Of a stretch of 64,000 bases of DNA, positions 32,348-45,300 are shown piece after piece; within the stretch, counting starts at the first letter, position 1, and each line of letters opens with the position of its first letter. Position numbers and translations under genes: made by a program. The DNA lies in the NCBI GenBank assembly GCA_009760855.2, contig WPIO01000007.1:6356501-6420500 (forward strand), written 5' to 3'. The DNA is from Cristatella mucedo. Its lineage: Eukaryota > Bryozoa > Phylactolaemata > Cristatellidae. The notes below the pieces were generated by a model. That model searched no databases. It was not told where the DNA came from and saw nothing but the letters and a program-made list of their open reading frames with translations.

Positions 32348-32733
32348 CTACTTTGCCTTGTCGCCGTCGACGGGAAAGAGCTTCTTGACAAGCTCCTTCT
32401 TGTTGATTTTCCCTAGGGTATTTCGGGGCAGCTCCGGCAAGCACACCACAGCACTGGGCAGCTGATAAGTAGGAAGGTGTGGACGGCCCCATTCCCTCAA
32501 AGCCGCAATGGTGACAGGGGGATAACCGGCTTTCATGGCAAGAACGGCTGCTACCCTCTGACCCCACACTGGGTCAGGGATGCCGACAACGGCACACTCG
32601 GCAATGTCGTCACGGCCCAGAATAACACGTTCGATGTCGAGGGCGCTAATCTTGTAGCCACCACTCTTGATTATATCCACCGACATTCGCCCGACGATAC
32701 TGTAGTAGCCGTCGGCATAAATGGCCGAGTCAC
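32348..32733 (-). CDS. ACSF3: ACSF3 exon 7 and stop
   Basis: 386 nt, acceptor TTTCTCTCTCAG, stop TAG at 32350-32348. It codes for the C-terminal domain, residues 451-577, with [21 protein letters not shown] and [13 protein letters not shown] containing catalytic Lys558. Confidence 0.97.
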
Positions 32734-33161
32734 CTGAGAGAGAAAAATAGAAATATATAGAAAAAGTCGGAATAAAGTAATCAAAGATGGACTGATTCAA
32801 AAGCCTCTATATATCTAAAAGCTTTTATAGTGGCAGGGGAGCCTTATTGTTGTTCACCACACTTGCAGAGGGAAATAATGATTTGCATGCTGTGGGACAA
32901 GAAACCATGAACTGGTTCGTGAAGTACAAGCTGCTGGGCTAAGATCCAGAGAAAGAGAGAGAGAGAGGAGTAAACAGAGATTGAGAGAGTTGATAGATAG
33001 ATAGATAGATAGACAGACAGACGGACGGGTAGTTCGATGTATGGATGGATAGATAGATAGAAAGAAAGAAAGACTGGCATATAGTTAGATAATTATAGAT
33101 GGATACACAGATAGACAGATGGATGGGTGTATAGACAGAAAGAGAGAAAGCATGAGTGACT

Positions 33162-33257
<96 letters not shown>

Positions 33258-33314
33258 AGAGACAGAGACAGAGACAGACAGACAGACAGAGACAGGCAGA
33301 CAAAGGAGAAAGAG

Positions 33315-33352
<38 letters not shown>

Positions 33353-36300
33353 TAGAGATGAGAGACAGACAGACAGAGAGTGACAGAGAAGGACGGAGAG
33401 ACAGGCAGACAGACAGAGTAGATGAAATGGGTGGGTGGATGGAAGGGTGGGTAGATGATTCGACAGATGGATGATTGGATGGATGGCTATAGAGCAGGCA
33501 GGTGTAGGCAGATAGATACATAGATAAACAGATAGAGAACGAAGGAGAGACAGACAGATGGAGAGAGAGACAGAAAGAGACCGAGAGAAACAAGTAGTGA
33601 GCGAGCGTGCTGCCAAGGCAAATCAGAGGGTGGGTGAAGCAAAGCTGCTGAATCCAATGCTACACCACTGGTGGCACGTCATGTATACCTACCCGTTTTG
33701 AACCAGCCGTCTGAAGTGAACGTTTCAGCCGTCTCCTTGGGCTTTTGCCAGTAACTAGTGAAGACACTAGGGCCCATGATTAGCAGCTCGCCTGACTTTT
33801 CCTCGTGGCTTGCACCTGCACGAGTAACCGGTGGCAGGCGGCTTCAATTAGAAAAAACTGGCAAAACGGCAAGAGTAATCATCTGGTAAGCATACGAGCA
33901 TGCAACTGCAGCTCCCCACCACACCATCTCTTCCTCTCTTTTGCCCTATCTGTCACGGCTCATCTCGTCCTCTCTGTCTACAAAGGTCATTCTACCCTCT
34001 CTTTCTCTCACTGTCTCCCTCAATGATTCTTCTGCTCTCAACCTGCAGTAAATAATTCATTTTTATAGTGCCCCAAGAGAGCTTAATCTCTATTCAGGCG
34101 CTTCACAAATGCCTCGGAGCTCGAGCCCAAGACCTCAGCCAGACCTTGGTCGGGGCAAGCACCTTAACTGCTAAGTAATGCTTAGCTGGGGAGCAATGAG
34201 AACACATCTCAGTTTTTCCACAAAACCGGCTCTTAGATAAAACGGCTCATGCTTTTATAAGTACAACGAAGAAAAAATAAATCTTAGCTGATTTAAAAGC
34301 CTCATTTATATAGTGGCAGAAGAGCCTTATCGTCAATCACCACTGCTTCCAGTTGGCATTAAACGAATTGCTCGACTGAAGTATTCGAACCCACGACCTC
34401 TGTGGTGAAGAACGAGCACCTCACCTCCTGGGCTATCACGGCACAGCTTTGGAAAAGGTCTGGCATTCTCTGGGTGGGTACTTCGTAAATTAAGGCAATG
34501 CAATGAACCTTTAACAAATGAGCAGGCATGACTATGAGTAAAGCTTTTGCTATTGCTACGGCCAAACAACATGCATACATTTTGATCTCTCTCCTGAGCC
34601 TTACTCTCTTTAGCATTTTAACCAGCTTCCCACCAAGTTCTCAATGAGCGAGGTAAAACCTAAGCAAATACACCAAGATTCCCATTACGGTGTTCGAATT
34701 GGTCACTTTATGCAATACCTATATGCAGTGTTTGAGTGCATATAATGGCTTCACTGCCGTCAGTGCCATGATTCATTCGTGAGAACACAACTGCAATTTC
34801 AAAAAAAGAGCTACCGGAGGCCGCCTGTCGTAGAACTGAGATACGAAAAAGAATTTTGTCTCGAGCACTGAACGATCCTACAGTCTCTAGTTTACCCGTC
34901 CTCTGCCGATTGAGCTCTCGAGAGACTACTACTCCTTCGGTACTCAACTCCTGGCTCTTGGGTTTAATTTTCCATTTACGTGCTCAAGACCAATTGTGGC
35001 GTACTTTAAGAGTGAGTGAGTCTTTTTATACGTGCAAATTAGATACCAAGCTTCAACCATTTTGTCTGCCGGGGAAGGTGACGAGAGAGCACATCCGTTG
35101 CACGGCGTACCTGGGTGTAGGCAAGAGAAGACCGCGACTTCTCGACAATCTGTGAATGGCTGAATGTAAGTGTGACCTTGTGTGGTGGATGCAAGCAAAG
35201 CAGTAATGTCAAAATACAAAGCAACGAGCCCCTTACTTTTTTCCTGGCAACTCTAATGAAACACTCGACACATCTGCGAGAGCTTGAGATTGAGAAACCG
35301 CCCACAGTAAAAAATATGGTAGCAGACACGGGTGTGCTTGCCTGCAAGTCGTATACAGCTTTGGGTCCCAGAGCTGTTCAATTTAGAGAAGCCTTGCTCA
35401 AGGATCGTGTCTGCTTGTCAGCGAGACAACAGTGCATTGGCGGTTGGCTATCATAAAGCATATGCATACCAACAGATGGCCCGCCGTTTTGGGAACATAG
35501 GCATCAACAAACATGTTGCAACAACTTGATGACCGACGTGTCGTCATACCAAAAGCTATGCAATCCCAGAGGCTCTGCAAACTCCAGAAAGGCCACCAAG
35601 GCATCAAGAAATCTCGTAGAGACGCCTTTGCTAGGCGGTTCAGTGCAGGCTTGGAATGTCGATGCAAACTGATGACACATGAAAAAGCTGCCTTACTTGT
35701 AGAAAGCAATGACCACCGGATTCAGTGAATGTTACTAAATAAGGATACTACTAAGTGCAGCAGTGATTTAGAGTGTGCTTTTCCATGTCTAAGCATGATT
35801 CTTGATTCCTTTGGCAGGCTTGCCTAAGCGTGGTATAATGCTTGTAATTAACTGCTGTTTATTGCTTTTCATGCAACAAGTTGCAAGAAAGGTGTTTAAT
35901 AACATTAAACTTGCGTGCTGACCCTGTGCATGTCACCCTAGCCATGTTATTCATGCTGTTTATCAAGCATGCTACCACTCACCATTCGATCGTGTTTCCT
36001 TTGCAGCTAATGTAAAGCGCCAATAAAGAGATTGAGTTCCCTGAGGGCACTTTATCAAGTGTATTATTATTATTATTATTATTAATGCCCCTAACAGTGC
36101 TCTCTGAGATCTCCAGCTGTGTCACGATCTCTCGGTTTGAATTGCTATCTCTTGTTTCGCCCAGAGTTTGGGTGGTCACTTGTAACGAACAAGGTTCGAG
36201 CCCTGCGGTTTATGTAAAAGTACCAAGATAGAGTTTGGTTCTCTTAGGGTGCTATACAAAAGATATTCTTATTTGCTATCGAGCATCTGATAACGACACC

Positions 36301-39300
36301 CTTTCCAGTGGGAGCCTGGTAACAAATCAATCTGGCAACATCGAACTCAATCGGAAGCAGCACCTTCTACTGGCAGACTATTTCAGCTGCTGGATGTATG
36401 TCTTTAAGGGGGTAGATCGGCTAATATTGGGAGTGATCCCCCAAAATGTCCACCAGTAGTGGGAGTAATTCCCCAAAGCACATTTATTAATATTGTACTA
36501 AGACCAATAAAATGAATGGCATGAAAATTGGCACAAAGAACACTGGTAACATAAGCTATCGTTTGATGTGATATAGCGGCCGTGTTGACCTTCTGGTGAC
36601 CTTAAAAGTCCAAGGTCACGTATAGCACTGCAGCTCAGCCATACACGGCTTTACCATCAAATAGCCCAGATTTAATACCAGTCATTGTAGAAATATGGCA
36701 AACAGCTCAATAGATGCATGACACTCGACTCCATGCTAACCCCACCACACACAAAATGAGGTAATCTAACTGAGGAAATCAATGTTCTTGATACACGGTA
36801 TCCCGGATGACTTGGTAACTGGCTATGGTAATGCATTATCATGGCAGAATCCCAAGCCCTAACAAAGCCACATAGCTCACCAGCTTTCAAAGATATCCGA
36901 AAGCTGCCGGTGACATCGGGAGAGAAGCTGATAAAATAAAGATAATTTAGAGCGGGGAAGTAGACTGCAGTCTTGCTATACTCACCAATCAATCTTGAAA
37001 ATTGTTACTCTCCTATACAACTGCCAAGGGGCCGTTCACTCAGGACATAGCGGCTAACTACTTGAGCAACGCCTATCCAAGAGAACTCAACTAGCCTGAG
37101 GTTTCAGCCAGAGAACAACAGATTCGACTTAGGGGGCAAAGCACTATGTGACGAAGGTAGAGGCAAAAGAGCTGCTCAGGCAGGCCAAGAAGAAGTATGG
37201 ATCAGAAGTGTCCTCCTTTCACATGCAGCCCGAAGTCGTGCATGGATCAGGAGAGCGCTAGAGTGGGAGCCGATGCTTCAAGAGCCCTGCACTGACTGCC
37301 AACCTCCAGCCAGCACCTAAGGAGTGGTGCCAGAGGCACGATCGGCAGCTGACTGATGCTGGTTTGCCAGCATCGAGGAGACAACATGATCAGGTACATG
37401 CAAATTTGGAGAAACCGTTACACGACCAAAGAACGCCAGGCTACCTAATTATGTCTGCCAACAGCCTCTATACCTTAGGAGGGGAGATTCAATATATGGT
37501 GAGCCATGGTGGCTCACTAGGAGGCGATTGCTTTTACGACCTCGGTCCCGAGGTCGTGGATTCGAATCCTGTGGTGGGCAATCCTTTATTGCGGCTGCAA
37601 GCGGTGATGATGTGGGGCTATTAAAAAAAGCTAGTACATAGCCACTATGCGTACCTCCATACACTTTGATTGAGTGAAAGGCTGGTTCTGGTTTGGATCA
37701 TAAAGCTTGACAGCCGAAGCAGCAATTATCTATTTCCCTTCAGTTGTCCCGACGTTACCTGAGGAGTATGTACCCATCTAAGTCAGCTGTATGGCCTCGC
37801 CATCCGGCGTGGTCACCATCTTGCACCGTATGTAGCGCATGCCGCCATTTGGCTCTGTTAATAACAAGAATAATACCTTCGTACAGTGCCACAAGGAAAC
37901 TTCATGTCTTTCTAGGCACTTAAAACATGCCGTAAAGGGAGCATGATCAAATAGGTTAGTGGTAATGTATATAGAGTGACAACAAGCATACTATGGTTAC
38001 AGGTGACATGCACACTGTTAGTACTTGTAAGCACGAGAAGGACAGATCACATGAACACGGCAACTGCTGTGAGAAACAGGTGGGTTTTAGCTTTTTTAAT
38101 TTGGTCAAGTCAGGGGACTTCGTGACGTTGTGATCTTTGTTCACAATAAAACCTTTTCAGCAATGAGAATTCTGCTTTTATCTAGCAGCTTACATGCTAA
38201 GCTCCTCCCTACTTGGCTAACATGGCCGGTCAGCAAGACTGTTGACCTTACCTGCTGTGATGACCGTTCCCTTGCTCGAACCTTCACACAAAACCTCGTA
38301 GCCATTGGCACTAGCAGCGCTCGGTTGAACTATGCGAACCTTGACGGATGGAAACGGCTGACCAACTGCACCTGCAACATGAAGTAAAGAGCAGCGACAA
38401 CTCAAGTCACCAGTTAAGAAGAAGCTGTCCCCGCCTTGCTGCAGTGCCTTCTAGTCCAAGCAGAACGATGCTGGGTTTATTTCGGTGTCTCGGTGGTTTT
38501 CTTTATAATTCCACATGAAGTCAAAATAGTTGGATTGGTATCATTCGCATACCTTATTTTGGAGCTCGAAGACCCTACTCCAGAGGACAAGATATCTTTT
38601 GGTTTTGAGAACTATTATAAACTAACCGGGTGTGATAACGCTTAAAAGTCTGAATGCCGGTGTAACCAATATATCTGTAGTTACTTGATTGCACTCCCCC
38701 CACCGCCCCTTGCCTACCCCATCAAGTGCGTGCAGCATGGTGCTGACCCTGACAACAGTGGATGTGAATAAGCACACGGGTCCAAACATTATTTTTCACC
38801 CGGTGCATCGATCTGAGTTCGGTTGTTGCTAATGCCTGTATTCGAGTAAATCAGTACACGATACCAATTGTTAAATTGTAACAGTCTGTCAATGAGCTGT
38901 CGATCGATGTCAGATTGCAACGTTTGGCTAAGTGAGTAACAGTGATTGGCGTTCGACAACCAAGTCAAAGGCTCCCATGTAAACAAATGAGGTGTGATCA
39001 AGTGACCATACCAGCCCATCTAGGAAACCATCCACCAAACTATATTTGTTGCCTGTTTTGTCACTGACGATGCATCGGCTAATGATGAGCTGTATCCGGA
39101 TGTCTCCTTGACCTATCGGGGCCAGCTCGTGCCATACTGATGCTTGGTAAGCCAGCAAAACATGCCCCCTGTTGTAAAGCTTTGTGAAGGTACAAAGGCG
39201 GTTTTGATGTCACTATACACAGATGGTCATTCAAACAGAGACATCGTGAGGTGGCAGAAGATATCAGAAGGGGCTGCTATAAACATTTTGAAGAAACATC

Positions 39301-42300
39301 TGGCCAAATGTTAACACAGACACTGCCGTACTTGGATCGTCCTCGGCTAATTTCTCCTAGAAAGGACCGGCTCCTCAAAAGTATGACTCTGAAGGACATA
39401 TTTGTCACAGCAAAAATCCATTGCCAGAGTCTCTGCCAAGTTACGGGAACGGTCTAGAGCAGCAATACCATGAGCAGATGGCATAATGAACAAGAAATGA
39501 ACGTATACGTGGCTAAGTGCAAGCCATTGTCGAGTGTGCAGCACAAAAAAGCATGGCTCGACTTTGCTCACCAATAGCAGCATTGAACAGAGGCATAGTG
39601 CAGCAGAGTGCTGTGGACAGATGAGTCAAAATTCAATCTCTTTAGCTACAATAAGAGGAGGAAGATCGTTTGCCGGTGAAATTTGGTGGTGAAAGTGTAA
39701 TTGTTTGAGGTTGCTTCTCAACTTCTGGTGTTGTGTGGCTGCACAGGTTTCAACAATCGTGAATCAGAATGCCGATCTGGACATTGAGTAGAATTTTGGC
39801 TAAGCTGAGAGGAGGGTGCTGCTGATGGAGAAGGCTCCAGCATTGCTAGAGAATTCTGCTTGCATTTGCTCAAAGGCAATGGGTGCCTCCTTTCGAGCAA
39901 CTTCTTGTCTTGGCTGTGCAGAGCGCTGCTCGCCCTCCGCTCCAGCCTGCGGCATAACTGGGAGGTAGTGGATCAGAGGCCATTCTGGGCCAAAAAAAAG
40001 CGGGCAGCCTCCTACGACTGTTTGAAAGCCCAGCACTTTTGGCTTTTTTTTGCCCAGCACTTTGGCAGGCAGCTGCTCCTTGCAGACAGCTTCAGCAGTT
40101 GCCTATTATGTGCACTGCCTCTCGACAAGGCATTTACTATTTCAAAAGAAACTAAAAAACTATTTGCTCTCTGCATGGCAGACTTTCCCGAGGACTGCCA
40201 AGACGACTGGCAACTGCTGGTCTCTGCACCAGTTAACTGCTTGCTTACGTCTCCGAGGTACCGGATTCAATCGCAAGCAGCTCCACACTCTTGGCTACCA
40301 CACATCCGCACGGGTAACCGTGCGAGCGAGTCCTTTATAAACAGCATTGAAAACTTGACAGGTAACCCTTCCCAAACGTCTACTCACTGGATCCAGTAGC
40401 AACTCTTCCGCAAATGACTGGATCTTTCCAGTGAGTCATATCAATGCCACAAATTATGAAACAACGTGAGCACAGAGAGCAACGTTGCCCATAGAGATAA
40501 AGCCACGAAGGAAAGGCCAAGGGGTCAGATGCTCAACAGTGACAGCCGTTAAGACTTTTCTGCCAACATACGATTGAGGCTGTTAAATCAGCTAGCCCTT
40601 ACTTTATGTGGGTGGGTGCACTCGGCACGCTTATGTATTTTGGCAGTGATGCACGCATGCGTCCCACGCTCACCCGGGCGTCTTTCTCCGTTTAGAGGAT
40701 TGGTTAGTGCCATGCCCACCTCTGTCATTCCATAGCGCTCCAGCAGCCAGTGCCCCGTGAGGTCATGCCACTTCTTCATCACAGGCAGAGTCAGTGCAGA
40801 CGATCCACTTACCATTAGCCTGAAATTCACAACCCGAAAACTAAGAGCGTGGATGTAGATACCATGTGCATCCAGGGTACACATTGCAGTTATATGTTAT
40901 TATGCAATGGGAGCATGTAATAACAGTTGCGGAAAGTCGTATTCATCAGGAATGCACCGGTCAGGGCATCGCAAGGAGTGTACTTTCTGTAAGCTTAGTA
41001 ATACTGTTGTCCGGAAGGTATGTATACAATAATAATAATTATTGTTATACATTTGCATAGAAACCTCAGAGAACTTAATCTCTTTCTAGGCACTTTAGAT
41101 AAACTGTAAGGGAACCATATCAATATGACAAATAATAAATGCACAGCAAGCATGAGCACACAAACGACAATCCAGACGTATCCAGTAAATGCTGTGAGGA
41201 AAATGTGTGTTTTTAGCTTCTTTTTAATATCAAATCGAGGGGGAATTCGGTGACATCATTCGAGAGCAAGTTCCAGGCTTTGGGAGCAAGTAAACAAAAG
41301 GCACGGTTTCAAAGTAAAGTTTCAAACCATCAAAGTCGTGCACACGCTACTATAGTCTCTTACAACTTCCGTGAGGAGCCAACTGAGTGGTTTGCATGGT
41401 GTTAAAACTTCCTACAGCCTGCGCCGGCGACAGGCAATGCTTGCGGCAACACCAGCGATCTCTTCGATTGAGCAGACCACATGGACCAGCGATTTGGGGA
41501 TGGTGGTAGTGCCAGCAGTACTAGTGGCCCTGACCAAACCAGTGAGTGCTACCGGCTGCAGTTGCCTCAGTTGCACAGCGTAATCGGCGGACAGGAATGT
41601 GACATCCGTCGGCAGCACAACTGCCAATGACACTTCGGTATTCATGCATCGATTAAGTTGTCACACCCACACACACACATAACAGAGGTACAGCAAAGTT
41701 TCGAGTACAGCCTTCAGCATAATCGTCGAGCTAATTGAAATATGTCAATTCGACGTGATGCATGATCATCTATCTACCTGATGGCCTGTAGGCAGTGATC
41801 CTTAATGTCCTTGGCTGAGACCTGCCGAGACAACCGCTGCTCGTAGTCCTCCAGCAGTTTTGCATACATCGTAGGCACACCCATCATGATGTTCACGTTC
41901 GACTTCTTATTAAGAAGCACCGACCAGACCTATCATGTGATATGCAAAATACGTAACACGCCTGCTGTGCTTGTAGCATTAAAGTCAGTACCAAGTGCCT
42001 TTCAAAAAAATTATGACAGACAGCAATGCTAGGAAAACACAGTGCCCATTAGCAAAAAGCAGCAGTGATAAATACGACAGAACTGACAGCTGGTTCACTC
42101 TCAATACACAGTGAATAACCTGTCACGAGCTCCCACTCAATCTGGCCAGTCAAGATGAATGAGCAGGATAACTATTTATGGCGATGGGGATGTCACATGC
42201 TCGTTGCTTGGCCAGCACAAACACACAACAGCAATCTTAAAAAATTATATAGTATATAATATAGTAACAATTCAGTATTTCTAGGATGCTTTCACCGCCA

Positions 42301-45300
42301 AACATTGAATGTCATGAGCACCGTCATATCCATGCTCTCCAACTGTTTCCTCTTAGGTGCTCTGCTCCACCCACCACTTTCACTTGCTAGTACATATCCA
42401 TAAAACAAGTTTTTCCTACTTATGACACTTTGCAAAATAGGCTCGAGGCAGCAGAGCATGTGATGTTTTCATAGGGTGCCGCGCTGGTTTGGCCCAGTGT
42501 TTAAGGTGCTCGCCTCGATCTAAGTCAAGGTGAATGTATTTGATGACCGAGGTCGTGGGCTCAAGCCCTGTGGCATATGTGAAGCACCTGTATAGATTAA
42601 GTTCTCTTAAGGTGCTATAAAAATGAATAATATTTAGGGTATACAAATATATATGCATAAAAATATATATATATGCATAATAAAGTGTGCAGGCAGTGGG
42701 ATGCTCAGAGGCATATTCATTTAGTTTAAGGCTTAGCCACGAGAGCACCACACACATTTACATGTATATGCACAAACTTGCAGCTACAAGTACTTAAGCA
42801 CTCCACAAATCGAGTCTAATATTTTCAAAAATGAACAATAAAACCACAAATACATGCCTACTGCCTCGGAAACGATCAGAAATTTAACTCACTTGCTGCA
42901 TGCATTGATGACATCTGCACATGGATGGCAGCAAATTTTCTAAAACTAAACGATGATAAAAACTAACTTACTAGTTATGGGCAAACCCAGTGTGATTCAG
43001 AGATTGGAAAGGCTGACCCTCAAAATTGGTTCTGCCAGCATATCTCCAGTTGAATCAGCTCGAAATCTAGGTGTCATATTCCAAAGCGACCTCTCGTTAG
43101 ACGACCATATCAGCTGCACAGTCAAATCAGCCTATTTTCAGCTTCATAACATTGCTAAAATTCGGGCTTGTTTAGATAAGGTTACCACGTCCAAGTTGGT
43201 CCATGCATTCGTGACATCCTATCTCGACTTCTGCAACTCACAGCTTGCTGGCCTACCAACATGTGCGATCAGGCGATTGCAGCTGGTGCAAAACTCTGCA
43301 GCTAGGCTTGTCTGTCGTGAGCGTCGCAGTTGCCACATTACTCCACTTCTCGCCGACCTGCACTGGCTACCAGTCAAGCAACGGATTGACTTCAAGGTTT
43401 TGTCGCTCACTTTTAGGTCCCTTCATTCTTTGGCTCCAGCCTATCTTTCAGATATACTACCCCATCAGGCCAAGCATCGTACCACCCGCTTTTCGGAGTC
43501 CAACAGTCTAGAAATACCTCGTACAAACCTTAAATCCTTTGGAGACCGTGCATTTAGTTCGTATGCTCCCAAAGCCTGGAACTCCCTCCCGACCTGCGTC
43601 AGAACATCCCCTGACCTGACACATTTAAAAGGAACCTAAAGACACACCTATTTAGGACAGCATTTAGCGGGTCCCTGTGATTCGTCCTTGATGTGCTTAT
43701 GCGTGCTGACACTGTGCATGCTGCCACTAACCACATTTGCATGCTGACCCTGTGCATGTCACCCCTAACTATGTTATTCATTTTGTTTGTTTTTCAAGCA
43801 TGATTTTACTTACCATTCAATTGCATTTCACTTTACAGCAAATGTAAAGCGCCTAGAAAGAGATTAAGTTCTCTGAGGGTGCTTTATCAAGTGCATTATT
43901 ATTATTATTATTATTTAAAAAAGGAATTGTGTAACCTAAATATGATACAAAACCTGGAATTCGATACCATCAATAAATATTCTGGACCGATAATCGCTTT
44001 ATGTATGCACCAGCTGCCCCTGTAGCTTCATTAACTATTAGCAATCACAATAGTCTAAACGTGTGAAAAGTCACCCCACCTTGCTTTGGAAAGTGGACCT
44101 TCGGTTTACTGACCTGATTGTGGTGACGAAAATAATGCTTTCGCTAAGCTTCGAGTTTCTGAGTGTGTGTGACCTACTTACTAGTTATGGGCAAACCTAG
44201 TGTACTTAGAAATTGGAAAACCATTCCCCAAAATGGGCTCAGCCACCCTATCTCCCGTAGCATCTGCACGAAATCTGAATGCCTGTTCCAAAGGGACCTT
44301 TCACTAGACGACTGCATCAGCTCCCCAGCCAAGTCTGCCTACTTTCAGCTAGACAACGTTGCAAAAATTCGGACCTGCTTAGATATGGATACCACATCCA
44401 AGTTGATCCATGCATTTTTGACATGGTGTCACGACTTGGCTTACTGACTACTCAAAGGTAATCCCTCGACTGCAGCAACATGCTTATATTTAGTAAAAAA
44501 TCAGCAGCTAGGTGCCTGTCTGTCGTAAATGTCACAGTCGCCACATTACAACACATTTCTTGCCGACATGCACTAGCTTCCCATCATGAAGCATATTGAA
44601 TGCTAGGTTTTGTTACTCACTTTTAGGTCCCTTCATTCTCTCACTCCATCCTATCTATCCGAACTAGTTCTCGTTCAGGCTAGGCATCGCACCGCCTGCT
44701 CATTTGACTCAAGTTGCTTAACAGTGCCTCGAACCAATCCCAGATCCTCCGGAGGCAGTGCTTTAGTTTACTTTCTCCCAAAGCATGGAACTGACTCCCG
44801 ATTGACGTCACATCATCTCCTGACTTGACAGCATTTAAAAAGAAGCAAAAAATGCATCAGTTCTTCATATTATTTGGTGGGTCCATTATGATTTGTCCTT
44901 TGTGTGCTTATGATTGCTGAAACAGTGCATTGTATATCTAATTAATTGATATGCTTCCTTTATAGCCTATTTAAAGTGCCTAGACAGAGACTTGGTTATC
45001 TTAGGATGCAATACAACTGTTCTATTACTATTATTATTATTATTATCATCCTTATATTTTCTAATCATTTTGGTTACTCTTCATCTGGATCCATTGCTCT
45101 GAAGAGTTTGGTACTTCCTCCTTTTTGGTCATGTTCCAAATGAATCGATCAACAAAACCTTCTTGAAGGCCTTTCATCTCGACTGGGCATCGTAGGCACT
45201 GAACTGCAATTGTTTAGGCCCTATCTCAGTGGGAGATTTCATAAAAATTTATGTCAATGAGCAACAGTCATCCTAGGAGCTTTTCAGATGTGGTGAAAAC

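Noticed and set aside
33160-33300. CRISPR-like or satellite array
   Set aside because: Simple GA-type microsatellite with no spacer-repeat pattern.
32939-33616. Long minus-strand open frames of up to 225 codons, rich in Leu and Ser
   Set aside because: They are translations of the (GA)n/(CT)n arrays in all frames, not a protein gene.
37498-37600. tRNA gene (clear B box and cloverleaf-like head)
   Set aside because: It is followed by the SINE-A body and tail, repeated over ten times in the window; it is the tRNA-derived head of a SINE.
39860-40399. 179-codon plus-strand frame as an intronless gene
   Set aside because: No recognised domain, odd composition, lies in an ACSF3 intron next to a Tc1 relic and contains a small duplication.
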